The notes: generated from the letters alone by a model not told the origin. A DNA stretch of 64,000 bases from Kitasatospora sp. NBC_01287 (GCF_026340565.1 NZ_JAPEPB010000001.1:8096001-8160000); one strand, 5' to 3'; counted from the stretch's first letter, positions 51,753-61,515 are shown. Numbers and translations are program-made.

Positions 51753-53834
51753 TTGACAGCAACCGCGGACGGCCGGCTCGACCCTGAGTACGATCCCGAG
51801 CCGGTCGCGGTGGACGAGCGGCCGGCCGAGCCGGTGGGCGCCCCCTGGCAGGTGGGGGTGGCGGGCGCCGAGGACGCCGCCGAGCCGGTGGCGGCCGCCC
51901 CGGCGAGCCGCGCGCAGATCGAGGACAGCTTGCGCCGGGCCACCGCGCACCTGCTGTCCCTGCAGGACGCCGAAGGCTGGTGGAAGGGGGACCTGGAGAC
52001 CAACGTCACCATGGACGCGGAGGACCTGTTACTCCGTCAGTTCCTGGGAATCAGGACCGCGGAGCACACCGCGGCCACGGCCGAGTGGATCCGCTCGCAG
52101 CAGCGCGCGGACGGCACCTGGGGGACCTTCCACGGCGGTCCGCCGGAGATCTCCACCACGGTCGAGGCCTATGTCGCGCTGCGCCTGGCCGGCGACGAGC
52201 CGGACGCCCCGCACATGCGGGCGGCCGCCACGTACGTCCGCGACTGCGGTGGCATCGCGGCGACCCGGGTCTTCACCCGGATCTGGCTCGCGCTCTTCGG
52301 CTGGTGGCCGTGGGAGCGTTTGCCGGAGATGCCCCCCGAGATCATGTTCCTGCCCAAGTGGCTGCCGCTGAACATCTACGCGTTCGGCTGCTGGGCCCGT
52401 CAGACCATCGTCCCGCTCACCGTGGTCTCCGCGCACCGCCCGGTCAGACCGGCGCCGTTCGACCTGAACGAGCTGCACACCGACCCGGACAACCCGTTCC
52501 CGCTGCGCCCGCTCGCGCCACCAGCCAGCTGGGACGGCCTCTTCGAGCGGCTCGACCTGGTGCTGCACGCCTACCACAAGCGCGCGGTGCGCCCGCTGCG
52601 CCGGCTGGCCCTGAGCCAGGCGGGGCGCTGGATCGTCGAGCGGCAGGAGGCGGACGGTTGCTGGGGCGGGATCCAGCCGCCCGCCGTCTATTCGCTGATC
52701 GCGCTGAACCTGCTCGGCTACGAGCTGGACCACCCGGTGATGAAGGCGGGACTGGCCGCCTTCGAGCGCTTCACCGTGCACACCGAGGACGGCAAGCGCT
52801 GGCTGGAGGCCTGCCAGTCCCCGGTCTGGGACACCTGCCTGGCCACCATCGCGCTGGTCGACGCCGGGCTGCCGGCCGACCATCCGGCGCTGGTCAAGGC
52901 GACCGACTGGATGATCGGCGAGGAGATCACCACCAAGGGCGACTGGTCCGTCCAGCGCCCGCAGCTGGCCCCGGGCGGCTGGGCCTTCGAGTTCCACAAC
53001 GAGACCTACCCCGACATCGACGACACCGCCGAGGTGGTGCTGGCCCTGCGCCGGGTGCGCCACCCCGACCCCGCCGTGGTGGCGGGGGCGGTCCACCGGG
53101 GCGTGGAGTGGAACCTCGGGATGCAGTCCAAGAACGGCGCCTGGGGAGCCTTCGACGTCGACAACACCAGCACGCTGCCGAACAAGCTGCCGTTCTGCGA
53201 CTTCGGCGAGGTGGTCGATCCGCCGTCGGCCGATGTCACCGCCCACGTGGTGGAGATGCTGGCCGAGGTCGGCAAGGCCGACGACCCGCGCACCAGACGT
53301 GGCGTGGACTGGCTGCTGCGCAACCAGGAGGCCGAGGGCTCCTGGTTCGGCCGCTGGGGGACCAACTACATCTACGGCACCGGTTCGGTGGTGCCGGCCC
53401 TGGTCGCCGCCGGGGTGCCCGAGTCCGACCCGGCGATCCGCCGCGCGGTGCGCTGGCTGGAGGCGCGGCAGAACCCGGACGGCGGCTGGGGCGAGGACAT
53501 GCGCTCCTACGAGGACCCGGAGAACTGGTCCGGGCGCGGCGAGTCCACCGCCTCGCAGACCGCCTGGGCGCTGATGGCGCTGCTGTCGGCCGGCGAGGGC
53601 CCCGGTGGACGGTTCGCGCCCGCGGCCGACCGGGGCAGCGCCGCGGTCGAACGCGGCGTCGGCTGGCTGGCCGCCACCCAGCTGGCCGAGGGCAGCTGGG
53701 ACGAGCCGCAGTTCACCGGCACCGGGTTCCCGTGGGACTTCTCGATCAACTACCACCTCTACCGGCTGGTCTTCCCGGTCACCGCGCTGGGCCGCTACCT
53801 GCACGGCAACCCGGTGCTGGGGAGGCTGACATGA
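51753..53834 (+). CDS. shc: Squalene-hopene cyclase
   Basis: 693 aa from TTG 51753, with GAGAGAGG upstream; the open frame starts within the previous gene. Catalytic DXDD is D421-I-D-D424, and QW repeats are seen (for example QDAEGWW, QQRADGTWG, QEADGCWGG, QNPDGGWGE, QLAEGSWDE). It cyclises squalene to hopene and hopanol at the membrane. A disordered acidic N-terminus of about 50 residues is longer than in Alicyclobacillus. The stop overlaps hpnG. Confidence 0.97.
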   Translation: MTATADGRLDPEYDPEPVAVDERPAEPVGAPWQVGVAGAEDAAEPVAAAPASRAQIEDSLRRATAHLLSLQDAEGWWKGDLETNVTMDAEDLLLRQFLGIRTAEHTAATAEWIRSQQRADGTWGTFHGGPPEISTTVEAYVALRLAGDEPDAPHMRAAATYVRDCGGIAATRVFTRIWLALFGWWPWERLPEMPPEIMFLPKWLPLNIYAFGCWARQTIVPLTVVSAHRPVRPAPFDLNELHTDPDNPFPLRPLAPPASWDGLFERLDLVLHAYHKRAVRPLRRLALSQAGRWIVERQEADGCWGGIQPPAVYSLIALNLLGYELDHPVMKAGLAAFERFTVHTEDGKRWLEACQSPVWDTCLATIALVDAGLPADHPALVKATDWMIGEEITTKGDWSVQRPQLAPGGWAFEFHNETYPDIDDTAEVVLALRRVRHPDPAVVAGAVHRGVEWNLGMQSKNGAWGAFDVDNTSTLPNKLPFCDFGEVVDPPSADVTAHVVEMLAEVGKADDPRTRRGVDWLLRNQEAEGSWFGRWGTNYIYGTGSVVPALVAAGVPESDPAIRRAVRWLEARQNPDGGWGEDMRSYEDPENWSGRGESTASQTAWALMALLSAGEGPGGRFAPAADRGSAAVERGVGWLAATQLAEGSWDEPQFTGTGFPWDFSINYHLYRLVFPVTALGRYLHGNPVLGRLT

Positions 53835-54541
53835 GTGCTCCACTCCTGGTCCTGTGCGCGCTGCCCCCCGAGGAGTGGGCGCTGCGCGGCGGTGACTGGG
53901 CGAACGCGCTCGGCGGTCCGGCGGTGCTCGCGCGCACCGGGATGGGCCCGATCCGCACCGGACGGACCGTCAGCACCCTGCTGGCGGCCGCTCCTTCGGG
54001 ATACGGCGCGGTGCTGATGACCGGATTCTGCGCCGCCGCCGCGCCGGGAACAAGACCCGGCGACGTGATTGTTGCCGACAGGGTGCAGTCCGCCTCGGGA
54101 TGTTCAACTGCCACCCGGTCGCCCGATCTCCTCGCCCAGGCCGTCACCGCTCTGGACCTGCCGGTGCGCACCGGCCCGCTGTACTCCGCCGACCACGTGG
54201 TGCGCGGCCACGAGCGCCGGATGCTGCACCGCCGAGGAGTGCTCGCGGTGGACATGGAGTCCGCCGCCGCGCTCGACCGGCTGCCCCCGGGGCTGCCGGT
54301 TGCGGCGATCCGGGTGGTGGTCGACACCCCCGAACGCGAGCTGCTGCGACCGGGCACGTTGCCGGCCGGGCTGCGCGCCTTCCGTACCCTGCGGGCCCTG
54401 GTGCCCGCTCTGCTCGGCTGGCACCGCGCCACCCTCGGCGCTCAGGCCGGTGCCCCGCACCCGCGCCCGATACCGGAGCCGTCCGCCTTGCCCCCGATGC
54501 CCCACTCTTCTCAGCCGACGCTCCCTCAGGAGGCGAGCTAG
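53831..54541 (+). CDS. hpnG: Hopanoid-associated nucleoside phosphorylase HpnG
   Basis: 236 aa from ATG 53831 (ATGA overlap). Purine-nucleoside-phosphorylase fold: RTGMGPIRTGRTV, LMTGFCAAAAPGTRPGDVIVAD, and LAVDMESAAALDRLP. It removes adenine from adenosylhopane to give phosphoribosylhopane. The C-terminal 30 residues are Pro/Ser-rich. It is followed by hpnH after 2 bp. Confidence 0.9.
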   Translation: MSAPLLVLCALPPEEWALRGGDWANALGGPAVLARTGMGPIRTGRTVSTLLAAAPSGYGAVLMTGFCAAAAPGTRPGDVIVADRVQSASGCSTATRSPDLLAQAVTALDLPVRTGPLYSADHVVRGHERRMLHRRGVLAVDMESAAALDRLPPGLPVAAIRVVVDTPERELLRPGTLPAGLRAFRTLRALVPALLGWHRATLGAQAGAPHPRPIPEPSALPPMPHSSQPTLPQEAS

Positions 54542-54543
54542 CC

Positions 54544-55566
54544 ATGGCCATGCCGCTGCGCCAGACCGTGCGGGTAGGTACCTACCTCATGCAGCAGAAG
54601 CTGCTCAAGCGGCGGGACAAGTTCCCGCTGATCGTCGAGCTGGAGCCGCTCTTCGCCTGCAACCTCGCCTGTGAGGGCTGCGGGAAGATCCAGCACCCGG
54701 CCGGGGTGCTCAAGCAGCGGATGCCGGTCGCCCAGGCGGTCGGTGCGGTGCTGGAGTCCGGCGCCCCGATGGTCTCCATCGCGGGCGGCGAGCCGCTGAT
54801 GCACCCTCAGATCGACGAGATCGTCCGCCAGCTGGTGGAACGGCGCAAGTACGTCTTCCTTTGCACAAACGCGCTGCTGCTGCGGAAGAAGTTGGACAAG
54901 TTCACTCCTTCGCCGTACTTCACCTTCACGGTGCACATCGACGGGCTGCGCGAGCGGCACGATGAGTCGGTCGCCAAGGAGGGGACGTTCGACGAGGCGG
55001 TGGCCGCCATCAAGGAGGCCAAGCGACGGGGGTTCCGGGTGACCACCAACAGCACCTTCTTCAACACGGACACCCCGCAGACCATCATCGAGGTGCTGGA
55101 CTACCTCAATGACGACCTCAAGGTCGAGGAGATGATGATCTCTCCGGCCTTCGCCTACGAGAAGGCTCCGGACCAGGAGCACTTCCTGGGTGTCGAGCAG
55201 ACCCGCGAACTCTTCCGCAAGGCCTTCTCCGGCGGCAACCGCGGCCGCTGGCGGCTGAACCACAGCCCGCTCTTCCTGGACTTCCTGGAGGGCAAGGTCG
55301 ACTTCGAGTGCACCGCGTGGGGCATCCCCAACTACTCGCTCTTCGGCTGGCAGCGTCCCTGCTACCTGATGTCGGACGGGTACGTGCCCACCTACCGCGA
55401 GCTGATCGAGAAGACCGACTGGGCCAAGTACGGCCGTGGCAAGGACCCCCGCTGCGAGAACTGCATGGCGCACTGCGGCTACGAGCCGACGGCCGTGCTG
55501 GCCACCATGGGCTCGCTCAAGGAGTCGCTGCGGGCGCTGCGGGAGACCGTCAGCGGCAACCGCTGA
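54544..55566 (+). CDS. hpnH: Radical SAM adenosylhopane synthase HpnH
   Basis: 340 aa; ATG with CAGGAGG 8 bases upstream. Radical SAM cluster at C39, C43, C46 (CNLACEGC), GGEPLMHPQID, and a C-terminal SPASM-like cysteine set (CENCMAHCGYEPTA). It joins the 5'-deoxyadenosyl group to diploptene to start the side chain. Sequence agrees closely with the family. Confidence 0.96.
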   Translation: MAMPLRQTVRVGTYLMQQKLLKRRDKFPLIVELEPLFACNLACEGCGKIQHPAGVLKQRMPVAQAVGAVLESGAPMVSIAGGEPLMHPQIDEIVRQLVERRKYVFLCTNALLLRKKLDKFTPSPYFTFTVHIDGLRERHDESVAKEGTFDEAVAAIKEAKRRGFRVTTNSTFFNTDTPQTIIEVLDYLNDDLKVEEMMISPAFAYEKAPDQEHFLGVEQTRELFRKAFSGGNRGRWRLNHSPLFLDFLEGKVDFECTAWGIPNYSLFGWQRPCYLMSDGYVPTYRELIEKTDWAKYGRGKDPRCENCMAHCGYEPTAVLATMGSLKESLRALRETVSGNR

Positions 55567-55652
55567 GTCGGCGGGCCCGGCGCGCGTGCGGGACCGTGCG
55601 CCGGGCTCGACCATGACACCAGGACCAACACAGCAAGGATGTGCGAACAGTC

Positions 55653-56813
55653 ATGACCGCGATCTCGCTCGGTATTCCGTCCCTGCCGCTGAAGCCGTTG
55701 GCCCAGCGGCGTCATTCGCGTCGGATCATGGTCGGCAACGTTCCGGTGGGTGGTGACGCGCCGGTGTCGGTGCAGTCGATGACCACCACGTTGACCTCGG
55801 ATGTGAACGCGACGCTCCAGCAGATCGCGGAGCTGACGGCTTCGGGGTGTCAGATCGTGCGGGTGGCGGTGCCTTCGCAGGACGATGCGGACGCGTTGCC
55901 GATCATCGCGCGCAAGTCGAAGATCCCGGTGATCGCGGACATCCACTTCCAGCCGAAGTACGTGTTCGCGGCGATCGACGCGGGGTGTGCGGCGGTGCGG
56001 GTGAATCCGGGCAACATCAAGGCGTTCGACGACAAGGTGGGTGAGATCGCGAGGGCGGCGGGGTCGGCGGGGGTGCCGATCCGGATCGGGGTCAACGCGG
56101 GGTCGTTGGACAAGCGGTTGTTGGAGAAGTACGGGCGGGCGACTCCTGAGGCGTTGGTGGAGTCGGCGTTGTGGGAGTGCTCGCTGTTCGAGGAGCACGG
56201 GTTCCGGGACATCAAGATCTCGGTGAAGCACAACGATCCGGTGGTGATGATCAACGCGTACCGGCAGTTGGCGGCGGCGTGTGATTATCCGTTGCATCTG
56301 GGGGTGACGGAGGCGGGTCCTTCGTTCCAGGGGACGATCAAGTCGGCGGTGGCGTTCGGGGCGTTGCTGGCGGAGGGGATCGGGGACACGATCCGGGTCT
56401 CGTTGTCGGCGCCGCCGGTGGAGGAGATCAAGGTCGGCAACCAGATCCTGGAGTCGTTGAACCTGCGTCAGCGTGGTCTGGAGATCGTGTCGTGTCCTTC
56501 GTGCGGGCGGGCGCAGGTGGATGTGTACAAGCTGGCGGAGGAGGTCACCGCTGGTCTGGAGGGCATGGAGGTGCCGCTGCGGGTGGCGGTGATGGGGTGT
56601 GTGGTGAACGGGCCGGGTGAGGCGCGTGAGGCGGATCTGGGGGTGGCCTCGGGCAACGGCAAGGGGCAGATCTTCGTCAAGGGCGAGGTGATCAAGACCG
56701 TGCCCGAGTCCAAGATCGTCGAGACCCTGATCGAGGAGGCCCTGCTGCTCGCCGAGCAGATGCAGGCCGAGGGCGTCCCGGCGGGCGTTCCGACGGTGAT
56801 CGGCGCAGGCTGA
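55653..56813 (+). CDS. ispG: 4-hydroxy-3-methylbut-2-enyl diphosphate synthase IspG
   Basis: 386 aa from ATG 55653, matching the usual MTAISLG start; GTG 55641 is in frame. MEP-pathway iron-sulfur enzyme with cluster residues C281, C284 and C316 (SCPSCGR, MGCVVNGPGEA). Codon use between about 55735 and 56640 is unlike its neighbours, with many TTG, TCG, GCG and GGG codons, whereas the last 55 codons return to C-ending usage. This suggests gene conversion with the second ispG that streptomycetes usually have. It boosts isoprenoid supply for hopanoids. Confidence 0.95.
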   Translation: MTAISLGIPSLPLKPLAQRRHSRRIMVGNVPVGGDAPVSVQSMTTTLTSDVNATLQQIAELTASGCQIVRVAVPSQDDADALPIIARKSKIPVIADIHFQPKYVFAAIDAGCAAVRVNPGNIKAFDDKVGEIARAAGSAGVPIRIGVNAGSLDKRLLEKYGRATPEALVESALWECSLFEEHGFRDIKISVKHNDPVVMINAYRQLAAACDYPLHLGVTEAGPSFQGTIKSAVAFGALLAEGIGDTIRVSLSAPPVEEIKVGNQILESLNLRQRGLEIVSCPSCGRAQVDVYKLAEEVTAGLEGMEVPLRVAVMGCVVNGPGEAREADLGVASGNGKGQIFVKGEVIKTVPESKIVETLIEEALLLAEQMQAEGVPAGVPTVIGAG

Positions 56814-56880
56814 ACCCAGACGTCCCATCAGTTCCGCGCGTCCTGCCAGTCCCTCCGACACCGAGTGAAGAGGTGGAGCC

Positions 56881-58803
56881 ATGTCCCTCCTGTCCTCAAT
56901 CCACGGACCAGCCGATCTGCGGCGACTGCCGGCCAACCGGATGCCGCAGCTGGCCCAGGAGATCCGGGACTTCCTGATCGAGGCCGTCTCCCGCACCGGC
57001 GGTCACCTCGGGCCCAACCTCGGGGTGGTCGAGCTCACCATCGCGCTGCACCGGGTCTTCGACTCGCCCCGGGACCGGATCCTCTTCGACACCGGACACC
57101 AGACCTACGTGCACAAGCTGCTCACCGGGCGGCAGGACTTCAGCCGGCTGCGGGCCAGGGGCGGACTCTCCGGCTACCCGTCCAGGGCCGAGTCCGAGCA
57201 CGACGTGATCGAGAACTCGCACGCCTCCACCGTGCTCGGCTACGCCGACGGCATCGCCAAGGCGCATCAGATCCAGGGGCACGGGGACCGGCACACCGTC
57301 GCGGTGATCGGCGACGGCGCGCTCACCGGCGGGCTCGCCTGGGAGGCGCTCAACAACATCGCCGAGGCCGCGGACCGCCCGCTGGTCATCGTGGTCAACG
57401 ACAACGAGCGCTCCTACGCCAAGACCATCGGCGGCCTGGCCAACCACCTGGCCACGCTGCGCACCACCCAGGGCTACGAGCGCTTCCTGGCCTGGGGCAA
57501 GGAGGCGCTGCAACGCACGCCCGTGGTCGGCCAGCCGATCTTCGAGGCGCTGCACGGCGCCAAGAAGGGGTTCAAGGACTCCTTCGCCCCGCAGGGCATG
57601 TTCGAGGACCTGGGCCTGAAGTACGTCGGCCCGATCGACGGGCACGACACCGCCGCGGTCGAGTCCGCGCTGCGCAAGGCCCGCGGGTTCGGCGGCCCGG
57701 TGATCGTGCACTGCCTGACGGTCAAGGGCCGCGGCTACCGGCCCGCCGAGCTGGACGAGGCGGACCGGTTCCACGCGGTGGGCGCCATGGACCCCTACAC
57801 CTGCCTGCCGATCTCGCCGACCGGCGGTACCTCGTGGACCTCGGTCTTCGGTGAGGAGATGGTGGCGGTCGGCGCCCAGCACCCGGACGTCGTGGCGATC
57901 ACCGCCGCGATGCTCCAGCCGGTGGGCCTGGCCCCGTTCGCCAAGGCCTATCCGCAGCGGATCTTCGACGTGGGCATCGCCGAGCAGCACGCCGTCGCCA
58001 GCGCCGCGGGCCTGGCCACCGCCGGGCTGCACCCGGTCGTCGCGGTCTACGCGACCTTCCTCAACCGGGCCTTCGACCAGGTGCTGATGGACGTCGCGCT
58101 GCACCGGTTGGGCGTCACCTTCGTGCTGGACCGGGCCGGGGTGACGGGCAACGACGGTGCCTCGCACAACGGCATGTGGGACATGTCGATCCTGCAGGTG
58201 GTGCCCGGCCTGCGGCTGGCCGCGCCGCGCGACGCCGAGCAGCTCAAGGCCCAGCTGCGCGAAGCGCTGGAGGTCACCGACGCGCCGACCGTGATCCGCT
58301 TCCCCAAGGGGGAGGTGGCCCCGGTCCGCCCGGCCGTCGAGCACCTCGGCGGCGTCGACGTGCTGCAGCGCACCCAGGTGCCGGGGACGAAGGGCCAGGA
58401 CGTGCTGCTGGTCTCGGTCGGCTCGATGGCCTGCGCCTGCCTGGACGCCGCGGCGCTGCTGACCGCCGACGGCCTGGCCACCACCGTGGTCGACCCGCGC
58501 TGGGTCAAGCCGGTCGACCCGGCGCTCGTCCAACTCGCCGCCCGCCACCGGCTGGTGGTCACCGTCGAGGACAACGGCCGGATCGGCGGCGTGGGCGCGG
58601 CGATCGCCCAGGCGCTGCGGGACGCCGACGTGGACACCCCGCTGCGCGATCTGGGCATTCCGCAGGAGTTCCTGCAGCACGCCGGGCGCGGCGAGATCAT
58701 GGAGGAGGCCGGCCTGACCGGCACCGGGATCGCCGCCCAGACCGCGGCCTTCGCCAAGCACCTGCTACCGAACCGAGGAGTGAACGAACCCCGTGCCAGC
58801 TGA
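56881..58803 (+). CDS. dxs: 1-deoxy-D-xylulose-5-phosphate synthase
   Basis: 640 aa; ATG with AGAGGTGGA upstream. First MEP-pathway enzyme, thiamine-diphosphate dependent: GGHLGPNLGVVELTIALH, FDTGHQTYVHKLLTGR, GDGALTGGLAWEALNN (cofactor), DVGIAEQHAVASAAGLA, RAGVTGNDGASHNG, and a transketolase C domain. It lies in the operon between ispG and hpnO and overlaps the latter by 11 bp. Confidence 0.97.
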   Translation: MSLLSSIHGPADLRRLPANRMPQLAQEIRDFLIEAVSRTGGHLGPNLGVVELTIALHRVFDSPRDRILFDTGHQTYVHKLLTGRQDFSRLRARGGLSGYPSRAESEHDVIENSHASTVLGYADGIAKAHQIQGHGDRHTVAVIGDGALTGGLAWEALNNIAEAADRPLVIVVNDNERSYAKTIGGLANHLATLRTTQGYERFLAWGKEALQRTPVVGQPIFEALHGAKKGFKDSFAPQGMFEDLGLKYVGPIDGHDTAAVESALRKARGFGGPVIVHCLTVKGRGYRPAELDEADRFHAVGAMDPYTCLPISPTGGTSWTSVFGEEMVAVGAQHPDVVAITAAMLQPVGLAPFAKAYPQRIFDVGIAEQHAVASAAGLATAGLHPVVAVYATFLNRAFDQVLMDVALHRLGVTFVLDRAGVTGNDGASHNGMWDMSILQVVPGLRLAAPRDAEQLKAQLREALEVTDAPTVIRFPKGEVAPVRPAVEHLGGVDVLQRTQVPGTKGQDVLLVSVGSMACACLDAAALLTADGLATTVVDPRWVKPVDPALVQLAARHRLVVTVEDNGRIGGVGAAIAQALRDADVDTPLRDLGIPQEFLQHAGRGEIMEEAGLTGTGIAAQTAAFAKHLLPNRGVNEPRAS

Positions 58804-60208
58804 CCGCGTGCCGCTCGACCGACCTGAAGGCGCTCTCGACCTCGCCGCCCTGCTCGCCGAGCGCGGCGGCGAGCGGTACGAGCTGCACGGCCGCTACCTC
58901 AATCCGCAGCTGCCGCGGATGCTGCACACCATCGGGTTCGACAAGACCTACGAGCGTGCCGCCGGCCCGTACTTCTACGACGCCGAGGGCAACGAGTACC
59001 TGGACATGCTGGCCGGCTTCGGCATCTTCGCGCTCGGCCGCCACCATCCGGTGGTGCGCGACGCGGTCCAGCAGGTGATGGACCTCGATCTGCCCGACCT
59101 GACCCGGTTCGACTGCCCACCGCTGCCCGGGCTCTTCGCCGAGCGGCTGCTCGCGCAGGCGCCCGGCCTCGACCGGGTCTTCTTCGGCAACAGCGGCACC
59201 GAGGCGGTGGAGACCGCCATCAAGTTCGCCCGCTACGCCACCGGCCGGGGCCGGATCCTCTACTGCGACCACGCCTTCCACGGGCTGACCACCGGATCGC
59301 TCTCGATCAACGGTGAGGGCGGCTTCCGCAAGGGCTTCGGCCCGCTGCTGCCGGACACCGCGATCCCGCTGGGTGATCTCGGCGCCCTGCAGCGCGAGCT
59401 GCGCAAGGGCGACGTGGCCGCGCTGATCGTGGAGCCGATCCAGGGCAAGGGCGTGCACAGCGCCCCGCCCGGCTGGCTGCGCGCGGCCCAGGAGCTGCTC
59501 CACGAGAACAGGGCGCTGCTGATCTGCGACGAGGTGCAGACCGGCGTCGGGCGCACCGGGGCGTTCTTCGCCTACCAGGACGAGGAGGGCGTGCTGCCCG
59601 ACCTGGTCTGCGCCGCCAAGGCGCTCTCCGGCGGCTACGTGCCGATCGGCGCCACTCTCGGCAAGGGCTGGATCTTCGAGAAGGTCTACTCCTCGATGGA
59701 GCGGGTGCTGGTGCACTCGGCCAGCTTCGGCTCCAACGCCCAGGCGATGGCCGCGGGCCTGGCCACCCTCCAGGTGATGCGGGACGAGCGGGTGGTGGAG
59801 AACGCCCGCCGGGTCGGTGACCTGCTGCGCGAGCGGCTGGCCGCGCTCACCGAGAGGTACGAGCTGCTCGCCGACGTGCGCGGACGCGGCCTGATGATCG
59901 GCATCGAGTTCGGCCGGCCGCGCTCGCTCAAGCTGCGCACCGGCTGGACGGCGCTGCAGGCCGCCCGCAAGGGGCTCTTCGCCCAGATGGTGGTGGTGCC
60001 GCTGCTGCAGCGCCACCGGATCCTGACCCAGGTCTCGGGGGACCACCTGGAGGTGATCAAGCTGATCCCGCCGCTGATCATCACCGAGCGCGAGGTGGAC
60101 CGGTTCGTGGACGCGTTCTGCGAGGTGATGGACGACGCCCACCGCGGCAGCGGCCTGATGTGGGACTTCGGCAAGACCCTGGTGAAGCAGGCCGTGGCGA
60201 GCCGGTAG
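58793..60208 (+). CDS. hpnO: Class III aminotransferase HpnO
   Basis: 471 aa from GTG 58793. PLP-dependent fold: NSGTEAVETAIKFARYATGR, CDHAFHGLTTGSLS, VEPIQGKG, CDEVQTGVGRTG, and Lys in CAAKALSGGY (K276). It transfers an amino group in the hopanoid side chain to give aminobacteriohopanetriol. Its place at the end of the hopanoid operon supports this; ornithine-type activity is a less likely alternative. Confidence 0.85.
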   Translation: MPADRVPLDRPEGALDLAALLAERGGERYELHGRYLNPQLPRMLHTIGFDKTYERAAGPYFYDAEGNEYLDMLAGFGIFALGRHHPVVRDAVQQVMDLDLPDLTRFDCPPLPGLFAERLLAQAPGLDRVFFGNSGTEAVETAIKFARYATGRGRILYCDHAFHGLTTGSLSINGEGGFRKGFGPLLPDTAIPLGDLGALQRELRKGDVAALIVEPIQGKGVHSAPPGWLRAAQELLHENRALLICDEVQTGVGRTGAFFAYQDEEGVLPDLVCAAKALSGGYVPIGATLGKGWIFEKVYSSMERVLVHSASFGSNAQAMAAGLATLQVMRDERVVENARRVGDLLRERLAALTERYELLADVRGRGLMIGIEFGRPRSLKLRTGWTALQAARKGLFAQMVVVPLLQRHRILTQVSGDHLEVIKLIPPLIITEREVDRFVDAFCEVMDDAHRGSGLMWDFGKTLVKQAVASR

Positions 60209-60240
60209 CGGAGTGCTACCGGAGGCCGGTCCGACCGGTC

Positions 60241-60525
60241 CTAGAGTTCGACCCGGCGGCGCCTGATCACCACGTAGAGGTCGACGCAGGCGACGACGGT
60301 CAGCGCGAAGCAGAAGGCGGCGAAGCCGATCAGGGTGTCCCGTGGGGGCGTGCTGGTCGGCTTCGCCAGTGCGGCGAAGAGCGCGAAAGCGGCCGTCATC
60401 AGGACGAACACGGGGATGAAGATCAGCGAGAGCAGGAAGCGCAGCTTCAGGTCGCTGCGTGCGAACCTCGGCTCGGTCCCGCTGCGCCATCGGCGTGGTG
60501 TGGTCGCGTGCCGCATCTGGTCCAC
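60241..60525 (-). CDS. Small membrane protein (DUF6343-like)
   Basis: 94 aa. After a basic N-terminus with RSGTEPRFARSDLKLR come two membrane helices (FLLSLIFIPVFVLMTAAFALFAAL and LIGFAAFCFALTVVACVDLYVVI) and a short Arg-rich end. The SGTEPxxARSxLxLR pattern recalls the DUF6343 family of Streptomyces. No function is known. It is convergent with hpnO, 32 bp after its stop. Confidence 0.65.
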   Translation of the reverse strand: MDQMRHATTPRRWRSGTEPRFARSDLKLRFLLSLIFIPVFVLMTAAFALFAALAKPTSTPPRDTLIGFAAFCFALTVVACVDLYVVIRRRRVEL

Positions 60526-60633
60526 CTCCGTCCGGAACGGGGTACCCGGACAAGTCCAGGTTATTCCGGCGGTAGGCTCGTCGGGCGTGGCATTCGGCCC
60601 CCTGGCGGGAGCACGAGGAACGGAGGTACCGGC

Positions 60634-60882
60634 GTGAGCATCGCGGTGTGCACCATCTGCACCGGCACCGGGCGACTGGCCGGACTGCAGTGCCGGACCT
60701 GCACGGGCACCGGCACCACCGAGCGGGACGGCGGCGGCAACTGCTTCCTGTGCAGCGGGACCGGCACCTATACCCGCTACCGGGTCTCGGCCGACGGCAG
60801 CAAGCAGGCATACCGCGAGGAGCCCTGCCGGACCTGCGACGGTACCGGGTCGATCACCGGGAACCGTCCCGTCGAGGCCTGA
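60634..60882 (+). CDS. Small zinc-finger protein with CxxCxGxG repeats
   Basis: 82 aa from GTG 60634, with GGAGG upstream. Four CxxCxGxG repeats (CTICTGTG, CRTCTGTG, CFLCSGTG, CRTCDGTG) form the zinc-binding fold seen in the middle of DnaJ, here without J or substrate domains. It may be a small chaperone-like or metal-storing protein. Streptomyces carries several such proteins; none has a firm role that I can name. Confidence 0.75.
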   Translation: MSIAVCTICTGTGRLAGLQCRTCTGTGTTERDGGGNCFLCSGTGTYTRYRVSADGSKQAYREEPCRTCDGTGSITGNRPVEA

Positions 60883-60964
60883 TCGAGTATCAGTTCGCTC
60901 TTTCTGGCACTGAACCGAGCGGCTACCGTGGACCTACTCTTCGTAACCGATGCGAGAGGTCGTC

Positions 60965-61168
60965 ATGGTCGCCACCGTCACCTACTCCCGCTACTGCGCG
61001 CACTGCGGCACCCCGGTCTCCGAGGGGCCCGAGGGCGGCTACGTCTGCGGAGCCTGCTTCCACGTGGTCGAGCCGGTCGGTGCGGACGAGGCGCGCAAGG
61101 CACGCCGGTCCGAGCGGGCCGCCATGGTCGCGGAGGCGGCCCGGCTGCGGGCACTGCAGCAGTACTAG
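60965..61168 (+). CDS. Small zinc-ribbon protein
   Basis: 67 aa from ATG 60965 after GAGAGG; ATG 60950 is less likely. Two CxxC pairs (CAHCGTPVSEGPEGGYVCGAC) form a zinc ribbon, followed by a charged helix (ADEARKARRSERAAMVAEAARLRALQQY). Function unknown. Codon use is typical for the genome. Confidence 0.65.
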   Translation: MVATVTYSRYCAHCGTPVSEGPEGGYVCGACFHVVEPVGADEARKARRSERAAMVAEAARLRALQQY

Positions 61169-61515
61169 ATCCTCTAGTACCGGCTGTCGACCGGTGTCTG
61201 CCCGCGGCCACCCGGCCGCCTGGCCCTGCCGCTGAACGACCCCGCTCCGCCGACCGTCCGCCGTCGTCCGCCGGCATCCACTGACCGGGCCGGCCAGCCG
61301 GCCCGCGGCGGTGGCCATGGTGCGGCGGGTGAACCGGCGTCCGCGGGCGACCCGTACTCGCGCCGCCGGACTGCCGCGCCACGGCGCCGGCCGGGGCCGA
61401 TCGGATCGACGACGGAGCATCACATCCGGCGCACGGCCGGGGAAAAGCGTCGCAGCAGCGTAGCGCCGCTGGCCACCGGATCGGAAAGGTGACCAGAGGC
61501 GCTACGTCCGGTGGA
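61169..61515. other. Gap without recognised gene
   Basis: No supported gene, RNA or strong hairpin was found. Convergent ends of the zinc-ribbon and SDR genes meet here. Confidence 0.4.

Noticed and set aside
56896..58761. 621-aa minus-strand frame opposite dxs
   Set aside because: Antisense shadow caused by high GC third positions; dxs is clearly coding.
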